From NCBI RefSeq assembly GCF_008304605.1, contig NZ_PIJY01000026.1, positions 62,001 to 126,000 of the forward strand: a DNA stretch of 64,000 nucleotides, read 5' to 3'. The DNA comes from Oceanobacillus polygoni. GTDB lineage: Bacteria; Bacillota; Bacilli; Bacillales; Amphibacillaceae. The notes beneath the pieces were generated by a model. The model searched no databases. It had not been told where the DNA came from and saw nothing but the letters and a program-made list of their open reading frames with translations. This document shows, piece by piece, positions 45,319-53,259 of the stretch (its first letter is position 1; each line of letters begins with the position of its first letter). The position numbers were made by a program, and so were the translations under genes.

Positions 45319-46077
45319 TTAATCCATATGCGACCCACCATTAATATCAATCTCTTCACCAGTTATATAAGAAGCTTCATCTGAAACTAAGAATGCAATT
45401 GTTGATGCAATCTCATCAGTTTCACCAGGGCGACCAACAGGGATACCGTCAATTACTTTTCGTGCATCATCTTTAGGAAGTGACTTCCAAATTTCCGTGT
45501 TCACAAGACCTGGTGCTACACAGTTAACCGTAATTCCATCTGTCGCTATTTCACGGGCAAGGTTTTTGGAGAATCCTAATACTGCAGCTTTTGAAGCAGA
45601 ATAATGTGCTCCGCCGAACACGCCGCCACCTCTCTTTGCAGATACAGATGAAAGGCTTACAATTCTTCCAAATTGTTGCTCCTTCATTGGTTTCAATACT
45701 GCTTGTGTGCAAAGGAATAAACCAAACATATTTACATTAAACACTTTCGTTATATCCTCTAACGTCATATCTTCAACGGTTACCTTTTGAGAGATTCCTG
45801 CATTATTAACCAGAATATCAATTCTTCCAAATTCAGCTAGTACTTGCTCTATCATCGCATCTACAGATTCTTTACTTGTTACATTTAACTCTATTCCTAG
45901 AGCTTTACTTCCTGCTTCCTCTACCGCTCTTACAGTGTCTTCAATACCTTCCACATTTAAGTCCGCTACGACAATAGACGCTCCTTGCTTTGCTAATGTT
46001 AAAGCAATATTTCTTCCGATTCCTTTTGGTGATCCACTTCCAGTTACGATTGCCACTTTATTATTTAATTTAAACAT
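45319..46077 (-). CDS. Short-chain dehydrogenase/reductase
   Basis: This 252-aa classical SDR has a cofactor-binding glycine motif TGSGSPKGIGRN near residue 14, NNAGIS near 90, catalytic Ser in VSLSSVSAKRG near 143, and YSASK near 158. An acidic Asp after beta-2 (VVADLNVEG) favours NAD. It resembles sugar-alcohol and ketoacyl-reductase-like dehydrogenases. As the last gene of a TRAP operon it probably oxidises or reduces the imported compound. Confidence 0.87.
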   Translation of the reverse strand: MFKLNNKVAIVTGSGSPKGIGRNIALTLAKQGASIVVADLNVEGIEDTVRAVEEAGSKALGIELNVTSKESVDAMIEQVLAEFGRIDILVNNAGISQKVTVEDMTLEDITKVFNVNMFGLFLCTQAVLKPMKEQQFGRIVSLSSVSAKRGGGVFGGAHYSASKAAVLGFSKNLAREIATDGITVNCVAPGLVNTEIWKSLPKDDARKVIDGIPVGRPGETDEIASTIAFLVSDEASYITGEEIDINGGSHMD

Positions 46078-46137
46078 GATTTGTTCCCCCTAGTTGTTAT
46101 TCGAATACGATAGTTTATCGTATTCCTACATTATTTT

Positions 46138-47406
46138 TTATAAGAAAAGCAGTGTAAGTTGCGGTATAACAGCAATAACGATTAAACCAGCTAAAATGAC
46201 AAAGAAGAATGGAATAGATGCTTTCGCCAATACCGGCATACTTAATCCAGATATTCCAGATCCAACAAACAAATTGACACCTAATGGTGGTGTTATAAAT
46301 CCAATTGCTAGTGTTACAATCATAACAATTCCAAAATGAATTGGATTCATTCCAATTTCCAGGGCTACCGGAAATAGAATTGGTGTAAATATAATTACAG
46401 CAGCTGATGTATCAATGAATAAACCTATAATTAATAGCATCAATATAATAAGCATTAGAATTACAATGCCGTTCTGGGAAACTGATAGGAATGCCTCTGC
46501 AAATGCTTGAGGTATTCTTTCCATTGATAAAATTGTTCCAAATGCATTTGCTGTTCCAATAATAATTAAAATCGCCACAGAACTTAGAGCTGCGTTTCTA
46601 AAAATTGCATGTAGATCGCTGAACTTAATAGCCTTATGTAGGAAAACACTGACAAATAAAGCGTAAACTACTGCTACAACAGCAGCTTCCGTTGGTGTAA
46701 AAATCCCTCCATAAATACCACCAAGAATAATGATTGGTACAAGTAAAGACCACTTCGATTTATTAATCGCTTGGAATAACTTTTTCCAACTGAATTGTTC
46801 ATTTGTCCCTGTGTAACCCATTTTTTTCGAATGTATATATGCCCAAACCATAATAAACAGTCCGATTAAAATCCCTGGGAGAATTCCTCCAAAGAATAGA
46901 TCACCAATTGACTCGTTTGCTGATATTCCGAATAACACCATTGGTATACTCGGCGGAAGAATAATACCTAATGAACCAGCAGAAGCAATAAGCGCAGTAG
47001 CAAATTTTTTGTCATATCCTTCTGCAACCATTGCTGGTATCATAATCCCTCCAACTGCAGCTACTGTTGCAGGCCCTGAACCAGAAATCGCTGCAAAAAA
47101 CATGGAAGTGATAACTGCAGCCATTGCAAATCCACCAGTAAATCGTCCGACGAATACATTTGCCAGGTCAAAAAGCCGTGTCGAGATACCACCTTTCCCC
47201 ATAATTTCTCCAGCAAGTATGAAGAATGGAATTGCCATCAAGGCAAAATTATCCGTGGATGTAACTAACCCTTGTGACAAAAAGGTAATCGATATATTCG
47301 GTGAATAGATGGCTGTGATAAGTCCAGCAATCCCTAATGCAATCCCAATAGGTACCGTTAACGCCATAAACAGAAAGAAACTTCCAAATAACACAAAAGT
47401 CGTCAT
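46138..47406 (-). CDS. dctM: TRAP transporter large permease (DctM)
   Basis: This 422-aa protein of about 12 segments is the transport subunit of a TRAP system. Typical stretches are FSIPFFILAGEIM-like (LMAIPFFILAGEIMGKGG), AAISGSGPATVAAVGGIMIPAM and GLFIDTSAAVIIFTPILFPVA. Its start overlaps the dctQ stop by four bases. Uptake is driven by a sodium or proton gradient. The substrate is unknown. Confidence 0.93.
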   Translation of the reverse strand: MTTFVLFGSFFLFMALTVPIGIALGIAGLITAIYSPNISITFLSQGLVTSTDNFALMAIPFFILAGEIMGKGGISTRLFDLANVFVGRFTGGFAMAAVITSMFFAAISGSGPATVAAVGGIMIPAMVAEGYDKKFATALIASAGSLGIILPPSIPMVLFGISANESIGDLFFGGILPGILIGLFIMVWAYIHSKKMGYTGTNEQFSWKKLFQAINKSKWSLLVPIIILGGIYGGIFTPTEAAVVAVVYALFVSVFLHKAIKFSDLHAIFRNAALSSVAILIIIGTANAFGTILSMERIPQAFAEAFLSVSQNGIVILMLIILMLLIIGLFIDTSAAVIIFTPILFPVALEIGMNPIHFGIVMIVTLAIGFITPPLGVNLFVGSGISGLSMPVLAKASIPFFFVILAGLIVIAVIPQLTLLFL

Positions 47407-47945
47407 ACAATTTCCTCCTGTCCGTTAACAATCTGCTCTGTTGCACTATTTTTTGAATCATGCTGTCCATCAGATTTTAACGCTTTCAATTCTTTTACTT
47501 CTAATGCAATGTTTTGGAGCAATCGAATTGATGCTAGCGCCATCCCCATAACTGGAGCTGCATATACCCAACTTAGTGGTAGTTGTAAGGCTGCCGATTC
47601 CCTCGTAACCCTTAAAACAATATCTAAACCATAGTAAGTCATGACAATAGCAAATAAGAGAAATGACACATTCGCAATAATGCCAACTATTAATTTCCCC
47701 TTTTCTTTAAACAACATTGCCAAAGCATCAACACCTAAATGCTTTTTCTTCTTTACTCCGTAGCTTACTCCGATATAAATCATCCAAATAAACGCATATC
47801 GTGCAATTTCCTCTGACCAGGTTAAAGAACTACCAAACACATATCGCATGACAACCTGAAGGAAAATAATAATTACTGTAAAAGCACTTAAGAATACGAG
47901 GATATATTCTTCAAAATGCTCATCCAACCATCTAAGTATTTTCAT
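47403..47945 (-). CDS. dctQ: TRAP transporter small permease (DctQ)
   Basis: This 180-aa protein has four membrane segments with the DctQ pattern: FLQVVMRYVFGSSLTWSEEIARYAFIWMIYIG, then KKKKHLGVDAL. The C-terminal tail after segment four is soluble and polar. It forms the integral complex with DctM and is encoded between the binding protein and DctM. Confidence 0.9.
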   Translation of the reverse strand: MKILRWLDEHFEEYILVFLSAFTVIIIFLQVVMRYVFGSSLTWSEEIARYAFIWMIYIGVSYGVKKKKHLGVDALAMLFKEKGKLIVGIIANVSFLLFAIVMTYYGLDIVLRVTRESAALQLPLSWVYAAPVMGMALASIRLLQNIALEVKELKALKSDGQHDSKNSATEQIVNGQEEIV

Positions 47946-47976
47946 TAGCTGCTTGTCCCCCCGTCGTATAAAATGA

Positions 47977-48972
47977 TTACTCTGCCGCTTGTATCACTTG
48001 ATCCACGAATTCATCTCCAAACCTTCCTTTGAAAGCTTCATAGACTCTATCTATCCTCTCTTTAAATAATTCGGTATCAGGATAAACAATCGTCATACCA
48101 GCTTCTTCTAATTCTTCAATCATTTTCTCTTCGTTTTCCGTTAATAAATTTCGGTGAAATTGTGCCGCTTCTAAGGCACTTTCTTCAATAATTGCTTGTT
48201 CCTTAGCTGTAAGTGATTGCCAAAACTCTTCACTTATTGCAACAGGCAATGGCATATATTGATGGCTTGACATAATCAAGTAATCTTGAACTTCATTAAA
48301 TTTGCTTGCATACGTGTTAGCGATTGGATTTTCCTGTGCATCTACAGTACCTTGCTGAAGTCCCATGTATAGTTCACCAAAAGCCATCGGTGTTGGGTTA
48401 GCTCCTAAAGATGAGAAGGTACTTATTGATATCGGAAATTCTGGTGTTCTAATCTTTAGTCCTCGTAAATCTTCCGGATTCTCAATATTCTTATTGGCTG
48501 TAATATGACGGAAACCGTTTTCAAAATAGGCAATTATTCTCAAATTATCTTCTAAGAACGGTGCGGCTACTTCTTTTCCAATTTCCCCATCGAGAACATC
48601 CCACGCTTCTTCATAGGTATCGAATAGATATGGAAGTTCAAATACACTTATTCGTTGGTCATACTGACTAAATGCACTTGCAGCAACCATTTGTAGATCA
48701 TTAAATGTAACACTCTCTATCATTTCTGCTTCCGATCCTAATTGCTCATTTGGATAAACCTGCACTTCAATCTGACCATCAGATTTTCCTTCAACCAATT
48801 CCTTGAAATGCATAACAGCAATGTGTCTTTCATTGCTTTCGGCAGAGCCATGCCCAAAACGAATTGTCGTAATTTCTTCAGTAAGCGCATTACCTGTTGT
48901 AAAGAAAGCTACTGCTACCCCTATTGCTAAAGCGACAATTATAAACACGACTGTATTTCGAAGTTTATTCAA
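47977..48972 (-). CDS. dctP: TRAP transporter substrate-binding protein (DctP)
   Basis: This 331-aa protein starts at TTG seven bases after GGAGG. It has an N-terminal hydrophobic anchor of about 20 residues with no lipobox cysteine. DctP marks are TTIRFGHGSAESNERHIAVMHFKELVEGKS, YPNEQLGSEAEMIESV and the ligand-binding Arg region EDLRGLKIRTPE near residue 170. It is the first gene of the operon, under a promoter bearing cre and a 14-bp palindrome. Confidence 0.92.
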   Translation of the reverse strand: MNKLRNTVVFIIVALAIGVAVAFFTTGNALTEEITTIRFGHGSAESNERHIAVMHFKELVEGKSDGQIEVQVYPNEQLGSEAEMIESVTFNDLQMVAASAFSQYDQRISVFELPYLFDTYEEAWDVLDGEIGKEVAAPFLEDNLRIIAYFENGFRHITANKNIENPEDLRGLKIRTPEFPISISTFSSLGANPTPMAFGELYMGLQQGTVDAQENPIANTYASKFNEVQDYLIMSSHQYMPLPVAISEEFWQSLTAKEQAIIEESALEAAQFHRNLLTENEEKMIEELEEAGMTIVYPDTELFKERIDRVYEAFKGRFGDEFVDQVIQAAE

Positions 48973-49082
48973 TTCTTTTCCTCCCTGTCCGCCCTGATGT
49001 CTCAGTCTTTTTCAAAATAACAATTAGATTCCTATAGAAAAATTGGGTGATATACATTGATCTGACAATATAACTCTATTCG

Positions 49083-49129
49083 GTTAATCGATTAACACGA
49101 TTATATATTGTAAACGGTTTCTATGTCAA
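49083..49129 (-). promoter_or_regulatory. TRAP operon promoter with cre and LacI-type operator
   Basis: The minus strand has TTGACA (49124-49129), an 18-base spacer and TATAAT (49100-49105). A cre box (49108-49122, matching WTGNAANCGNWNNCW) lies in the spacer. GTTAATCGATTAAC, a perfect palindrome at 49083-49096, begins three bases below the -10 box. The same palindrome stands at the transketolase promoter. Confidence 0.8.
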
Positions 49130-49290
49130 TAGAATAATTAAAAACGTTATATAACATCTATTTAATGCAACAAATATGGAGATATTTGGATTCTATATTG
49201 ATTACAATTATTAGTAAAACCATTTACTAAAAAGTAGTATTTCTACCGCTCGATAATACTATTTTCCATTTATTACCTTTGCAATTTTTA

Positions 49291-49333
49291 GAAAAAAGTT
49301 ACCAATGAGTTCTACAAGCTCCTCATTGGCAAC
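49291..49333 (-). terminator. Terminator of the transketolase/SR1P-like transcript
   Basis: GTTACCAATGAG (49298-49309) pairs with CTCATTGGCAAC (49322-49333) with one mismatch, followed by six U residues on the minus strand. Confidence 0.85.
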
Positions 49334-49356
49334 CTAATGAAAACGTCATTTATATA

Positions 49357-49497
49357 TTATTTGTTTTTACACTTCATACAAATTCCATATTGTGTAACAA
49401 CTCATTGCGAATGGAAGCTCTCCATTTCTGTTCCACATTTTTTACAAATGATGATCCCAAATTTTTCATGATTCATTTCCTCTACTTTTTGACTCAT
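49357..49497 (-). pseudogene. SR1P-like small zinc-ribbon-type peptide gene with in-frame stop
   Basis: A 47-codon reading frame (ATG at 49497, GGTGG upstream) encodes a 31-residue start with GIIICKKCGTEMESFHSQ, then a TGA at 49404-49402, then VVTQYGICMKCKNK and a TAA. Ignoring the TGA, it aligns without gaps to the core of B. subtilis SR1P (pattern G-I-C-x2-C-x6-F-x4-V-x-T-x-YG-x-C). SR1P binds GapA and is encoded on a dual-function RNA that ends in a terminator; here too a terminator follows directly. It lies 27 bases after the transketolase stop. It may be a pseudogene, a sequence error, or a truncated peptide. Confidence 0.6.
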
Positions 49498-49523
49498 GAT
49501 AAGGCCACCAAAATGGGTGCAAT

Positions 49524-50471
49524 TCAAAGCATTTCTTCAGCTGTATTCACAATATTTTCAACGGTAATTCCATTGATCTCCAAAAGTTTATCATATGGTG
49601 CAGATTCTCCAAAACGGTCTTGTACACCAATTCGTCTTACTTTTCCTTTTCCTTGCTCAGCTACTATTTCACTTACTGCACTACCTAAACCATTAATAAT
49701 GTTGTGGTCTTCCACAGTCACAATATTACCGATTTCAATACATTCTAATACCGCTTCTTTATCAATCGGTTTAATGGTATGCATATCTAATAATTGAGCT
49801 GAAACACCTTTACTTTCTAAAATTTCCGCTGCTTGCAATGCTAAATGAACCGTATCTCCATTTGCAATCAGCGCCACATCTTTTCCATTTCTTAATTGTT
49901 TAGCTTTCCCAATTTCAAACGTTTCATTCTCATCATAAATAACAGGAACCTTATCTCGTGTAAAACGAAGGTAAACCGCACCATGCATTTCTGATGCTTG
50001 TTTAACTAGCTTTCGAGTTGAATAATAATCTGCACCCATGATCACTGTCATATTTGGTATTGTACGGAGTACTCCCATATCCTCGATAGCTTGGTGACTT
50101 CCACCATCATTAGCAGGAGTTAGCCCACCATGCGAACAAGCAATTTTCACATTCAGGTTCGGATAGCAAATTTCTTGACGAATCTGTTCTGCCATTCGTA
50201 AAGAGCCAAATACTGCGTAAGTGCTTACAAAAGGAATTTTACCAGTTGTCGCAAGTCCTGCTGCTAATCCTGCTGCATTTTGTTCTGCAATACCAACGTT
50301 AATATGCTGCTTAGGAAATTCGTTCATAAATTTTGTGGTTTTACATGAACTACCGATATCAGCGTCTACCACTAAAATATTTTTATTATTACGACCTAAT
50401 TCTACAATCTCATCGCCAAAGGCTTCCCGTGTTGCGATTTGTTCCGTAGCTTTCAAATCTAAAACTGTCAT
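49524..50471 (-). CDS. Transketolase, C-terminal subunit
   Basis: This 315-aa protein has the pyrimidine-binding and C-terminal domains of a split transketolase: EIVELGRNNKNILVVDADIGSS, HINVGIAEQNAAGLAAGLA with the cofactor-activating Glu near residue 65, and ACSHGGLTPANDGGSHQAIEDMGVLR. Its start overlaps the N-terminal subunit stop (ATGA), so the two are coupled. Such split enzymes act in specialised pathways (for example sulfoquinovose or apiose breakdown) as well as in pentose metabolism; the substrate here is not known. Confidence 0.9.
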   Translation of the reverse strand: MTVLDLKATEQIATREAFGDEIVELGRNNKNILVVDADIGSSCKTTKFMNEFPKQHINVGIAEQNAAGLAAGLATTGKIPFVSTYAVFGSLRMAEQIRQEICYPNLNVKIACSHGGLTPANDGGSHQAIEDMGVLRTIPNMTVIMGADYYSTRKLVKQASEMHGAVYLRFTRDKVPVIYDENETFEIGKAKQLRNGKDVALIANGDTVHLALQAAEILESKGVSAQLLDMHTIKPIDKEAVLECIEIGNIVTVEDHNIINGLGSAVSEIVAEQGKGKVRRIGVQDRFGESAPYDKLLEINGITVENIVNTAEEML

Positions 50472-51304
50472 GCATGTAACCCCCCTGCTAATTCTTCCAT
50501 AGCTAGTTTGTACTGCTCTTCGTTCGGTGCTTTTCCATGCCAGCCAACGACATTTTCCATATAGGAAACGCCTTTTCCCTTTACTGTATTACAAACAATA
50601 CATTTCGGCTTTCCATTTTTCGCTTCTCTCACTTCATCCAATGTGTCTACAATTTCCTCCATCGAATGACCATCAATTCGCTTCGTTTCAAAGCCAAATG
50701 CTTGGAATTTCTTTTCTAAATCATGGTTGGGCATTACCTCTTCTGTCGTTCCGTCAATTTGCAGACCATTATCATCGATAAATACAACTAAATTATCTAA
50801 TTCATACTTCACAGCTGATTGTGCAGCTTCCCAGATCTGTCCCTCTTGGCATTCTCCATCTCCTACAACAGCGAAAACACGATAGGCTTTTTCATCTAAC
50901 TTTCCTCCAAGAGCCATTCCAACAGCACAGGAAAGACCTTGCCCAAGAGAACCCGTAGATATATCTACGCCTGGACATTTTTTAGAATCTGGATGTCCTT
51001 GAAATGGAGAACCATATTCTCTTAACGTATTAATCATTTCTAGCGGAACAAACCCTTTATGCGCCAATGCAGCATATTGAATCGGTGCTACATGCCCTTT
51101 TGAGAGAACAAAGCGATCACGTTCTGCCCAATTAGGATCTTCAGGATTAACATTCATTTCTTTAAAATATAAAGCAGTTACGAAATCCGCCGCTGAAAGT
51201 GACCCACCTGGATGACCAGATTGTGCTTTATATACCATCGTTACTGCCGTTTCTCTTAATTGAATCGCTTTCTCCTTTAACCTTTCAACTGTCATACTAT
51301 CCAT
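50468..51304 (-). CDS. Transketolase, N-terminal subunit
   Basis: This 278-aa protein carries the pyrophosphate-binding half: MVYKAQSGHPGGSLSAADFVTALYF, SKGHVAPIQYAAL, GSLGQGLSCAVGMALG, and the ThDP motif VVGDGECQEGQIWEAAQ near residue 150. The start is set at ATG 51304, eight bases after AGAGG; a GTG at 51313 overlaps that site. It is the first gene of the operon, under a TTGACA/TATAAT promoter with cre and the same operator as the TRAP operon. Confidence 0.9.
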   Translation of the reverse strand: MDSMTVERLKEKAIQLRETAVTMVYKAQSGHPGGSLSAADFVTALYFKEMNVNPEDPNWAERDRFVLSKGHVAPIQYAALAHKGFVPLEMINTLREYGSPFQGHPDSKKCPGVDISTGSLGQGLSCAVGMALGGKLDEKAYRVFAVVGDGECQEGQIWEAAQSAVKYELDNLVVFIDDNGLQIDGTTEEVMPNHDLEKKFQAFGFETKRIDGHSMEEIVDTLDEVREAKNGKPKCIVCNTVKGKGVSYMENVVGWHGKAPNEEQYKLAMEELAGGLHA

Positions 51305-51405
51305 TCTTGTCACCTCTATTGTGATTTTTATTACTCTAATACAAAATTCGTTACCTCACTAACTCAGGATAAAAATCAGTATTTTATGGAGGCACTAAAT
51401 ATTTA

Positions 51406-51460
51406 GTTAATCGATTAACCAACTTGAATGAATTATATAATGTAAGCGAAAACATGTCAA
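51406..51460 (-). promoter_or_regulatory. Transketolase promoter with cre and LacI-type operator
   Basis: The minus strand has TTGACA (51455-51460), a 17-base spacer and TATAAT (51432-51437). The spacer contains a cre box (51440-51454). The palindrome GTTAATCGATTAAC stands at 51406-51419, just downstream. The divergent LacI gene starts 114 bases away. Confidence 0.8.
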
Positions 51461-51488
51461 CACAAATATTGCATTCTCTATATTTACG

Positions 51489-51494
51489 TATAAT
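51489..51494 (+). promoter_or_regulatory. -10 box of the divergent lacI-type gene
   Basis: A perfect TATAAT lies 80 bases before the plus-strand regulator; no good -35 is seen 17 bases above it, so the promoter is probably weak. Confidence 0.4.
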
Positions 51495-51573
51495 GGTTGA
51501 AGACTCGAATAAACTGAGGTAAGATGAAACTAATAGTTCGTACAGGTTAATAGTTTAACTAAGAGGAGATAAC

Positions 51574-52596
51574 ATGAAAAAAGAAACTGTAAGGAAAGAA
51601 GTAACCACGATGAAAGATATTGCAAGAGAGGCCGAGGTATCTGTTGCAACCGTTTCACATGTTATTAACAATACGAAACACATTTCCGACACAACTCGAA
51701 ATAAAGTATTGCGAGTCATTGAAAGGTATAATTATGTCCCTAACTCTGCGGCAAAGAACTTGAGACAGCAATCAACAAAGACAGCAGGATTAGTTGTGTC
51801 CAGTTTCCCAGATTCCTTTGTAACTGAAATGATATTCGCTATCGAGGAACGTGCAAAAGAAATGGGATACAATTTGCTATTAGTTAATACAAATGAAGAT
51901 CGTGATTATGAAGAAAAAACAATAAATTTACTCCATTCGAAGCTGGTAGATGGTATTATCCTTTCGCCAACTTCAGGTGATATTCAATACTTACAAAATT
52001 ATACAAACGATAATTTTCCAATTGTGATGGTAAACCGTTATGAATCTACAATAGAAAATATCCCGAGGGTAACCGGGGACAATTTCCAATTGGGTTACGA
52101 TGCTACATTGCATCTTCTTAAACATGGACACAAAAAAATAGGATTCATCTACTCGTATCCAAATGTTTCAACAACAAATGATAGGATTAGAGGTTACCAA
52201 GAAGCGTTGAAGCAATATAACATTCCGATAAACGATGATTATATTGTCCAAGGCTATGCGAAGGTTAAAGAAGGAGCAACTGCTGCAGAGCAGTTACTTG
52301 CAAAAGATGATCAAATTACTGCGCTGTTCGTTCAAAATGATTTAATGACGATTGGTGCAATAAGCAAGATCAAGGAATTAAATTTAAGTATACCTGATGA
52401 TATTGCAATTATTGGATTTGGTGATTTTTCATCATCTCATATAATCGAGCCTCCAGTAACCAATATTCTCTTACCGCCTGAAACAATTGGAAGAACAGCA
52501 TTTGATGTGTTGTTAAATAAAATTAATAATCCGAATTACATGAGTCATATTGAGTTACCACCTTCCATGTTAATCCGGAAATCATGTGGATGTTAA
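51574..52596 (+). CDS. LacI-family repressor of the TRAP and transketolase operons
   Basis: This 340-aa regulator has an HTH at about residues 12-35 (TTMKDIAREAEVSVATVSHVINN), the hinge YNYVPNSAAKNLRQQ, and a sensor domain (AGLVVSSFPDSFVTEMIFAIEERAKEMG, ALFVQNDLMTIGAISKIKEL, AIIGFGDFSSSHI). AGAGGAG precedes the ATG. It is divergent from the transketolase operon. Two identical 14-bp palindromes, one at each operon promoter, are its probable sites. The long upstream region shared with the operon allows coordinated control. Confidence 0.88.
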   Translation: MKKETVRKEVTTMKDIAREAEVSVATVSHVINNTKHISDTTRNKVLRVIERYNYVPNSAAKNLRQQSTKTAGLVVSSFPDSFVTEMIFAIEERAKEMGYNLLLVNTNEDRDYEEKTINLLHSKLVDGIILSPTSGDIQYLQNYTNDNFPIVMVNRYESTIENIPRVTGDNFQLGYDATLHLLKHGHKKIGFIYSYPNVSTTNDRIRGYQEALKQYNIPINDDYIVQGYAKVKEGATAAEQLLAKDDQITALFVQNDLMTIGAISKIKELNLSIPDDIAIIGFGDFSSSHIIEPPVTNILLPPETIGRTAFDVLLNKINNPNYMSHIELPPSMLIRKSCGC

Positions 52597-52696
52597 AATC
52601 TGTAGTAAAGTTATTTAATTTTACACTCCAATAGAATAACACCAAGAAATAAATTAAATACTTTTACATATAAATTTTTTATAGGGGGAAGTTTTT

Positions 52697-53194
52697 ATGG
52701 CAGCAATTACATTTAATCAAGAACCAGTAACATTACTAGGAAATAAAGTTAAGGTTGGTGATACAGCTCCAGATTTCACTGTATTATCTAATGATTTACA
52801 AGAAGTAACATTAGATGATTATAATGGGAAAGTAAAATTAATTGTTGCTGTTCCATCAATCGATACTGGTGTTTGCTCTGAAGAAACGATTCGCTTTAAT
52901 AAAGAAGCAGACACGATTCCAAATGTGCAAATTTTAACGATTAGTATGGATTTACCTTTTGCACAAGGGCGTTGGTGTGCAGCTAATGGCGTAAACCAAT
53001 TGGATACTTTATCGGATCACCGCAATGCTGATTTCGGTAAAAATTATGGTGTATTAATTGAAGAGCTTCGCCTATTAGCGAGAGCAATTTTTGTGGTAGA
53101 TGCTAATAATAAAATTACCTACGTGGAATATGTAAGTGAAGTAACGAATCATCCAGATTACGACAAAGCACTTCAAGCAGCAAAAGATGCGTAA
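52697..53194 (+). CDS. tpx: Thiol peroxidase
   Basis: This 165-aa atypical 2-Cys peroxiredoxin of the Tpx type has the peroxidatic Cys in PSIDTGVCSEET near residue 60 and the resolving Cys in GRWCAANGV near 94. The N-terminus (ITFNQEPVTLLGNKVKVGDTAPDF) is typical of the family. It reduces hydroperoxides in the cytoplasm with thioredoxin. GGGGGAAG precedes the ATG and a terminator follows, so it is a single-gene unit. Confidence 0.95.
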   Translation: MAAITFNQEPVTLLGNKVKVGDTAPDFTVLSNDLQEVTLDDYNGKVKLIVAVPSIDTGVCSEETIRFNKEADTIPNVQILTISMDLPFAQGRWCAANGVNQLDTLSDHRNADFGKNYGVLIEELRLLARAIFVVDANNKITYVEYVSEVTNHPDYDKALQAAKDA

Positions 53195-53205
53195 ACTAAC
53201 GAAGA

Positions 53206-53232
53206 CGAGGAAGCGTTCTGAACGTTTCCTCG
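53206..53232. terminator. Bidirectional terminator between tpx and the MFS gene
   Basis: CGAGGAAGCGTT (53206-53217) pairs with AACGTTTCCTCG (53221-53232) with one wobble; the plus strand continues ACTTTT. It lies between convergent genes. Confidence 0.85.
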
Positions 53233-53259
53233 ACTTTTAGTATAACTATATATCCTCCG

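Noticed and set aside
49390-49797. Plus-strand frame across the transketolase 3' end
   Set aside because: It is the complement of the transketolase C-terminal subunit and of the SR1P-like frame, with no ribosome binding site.
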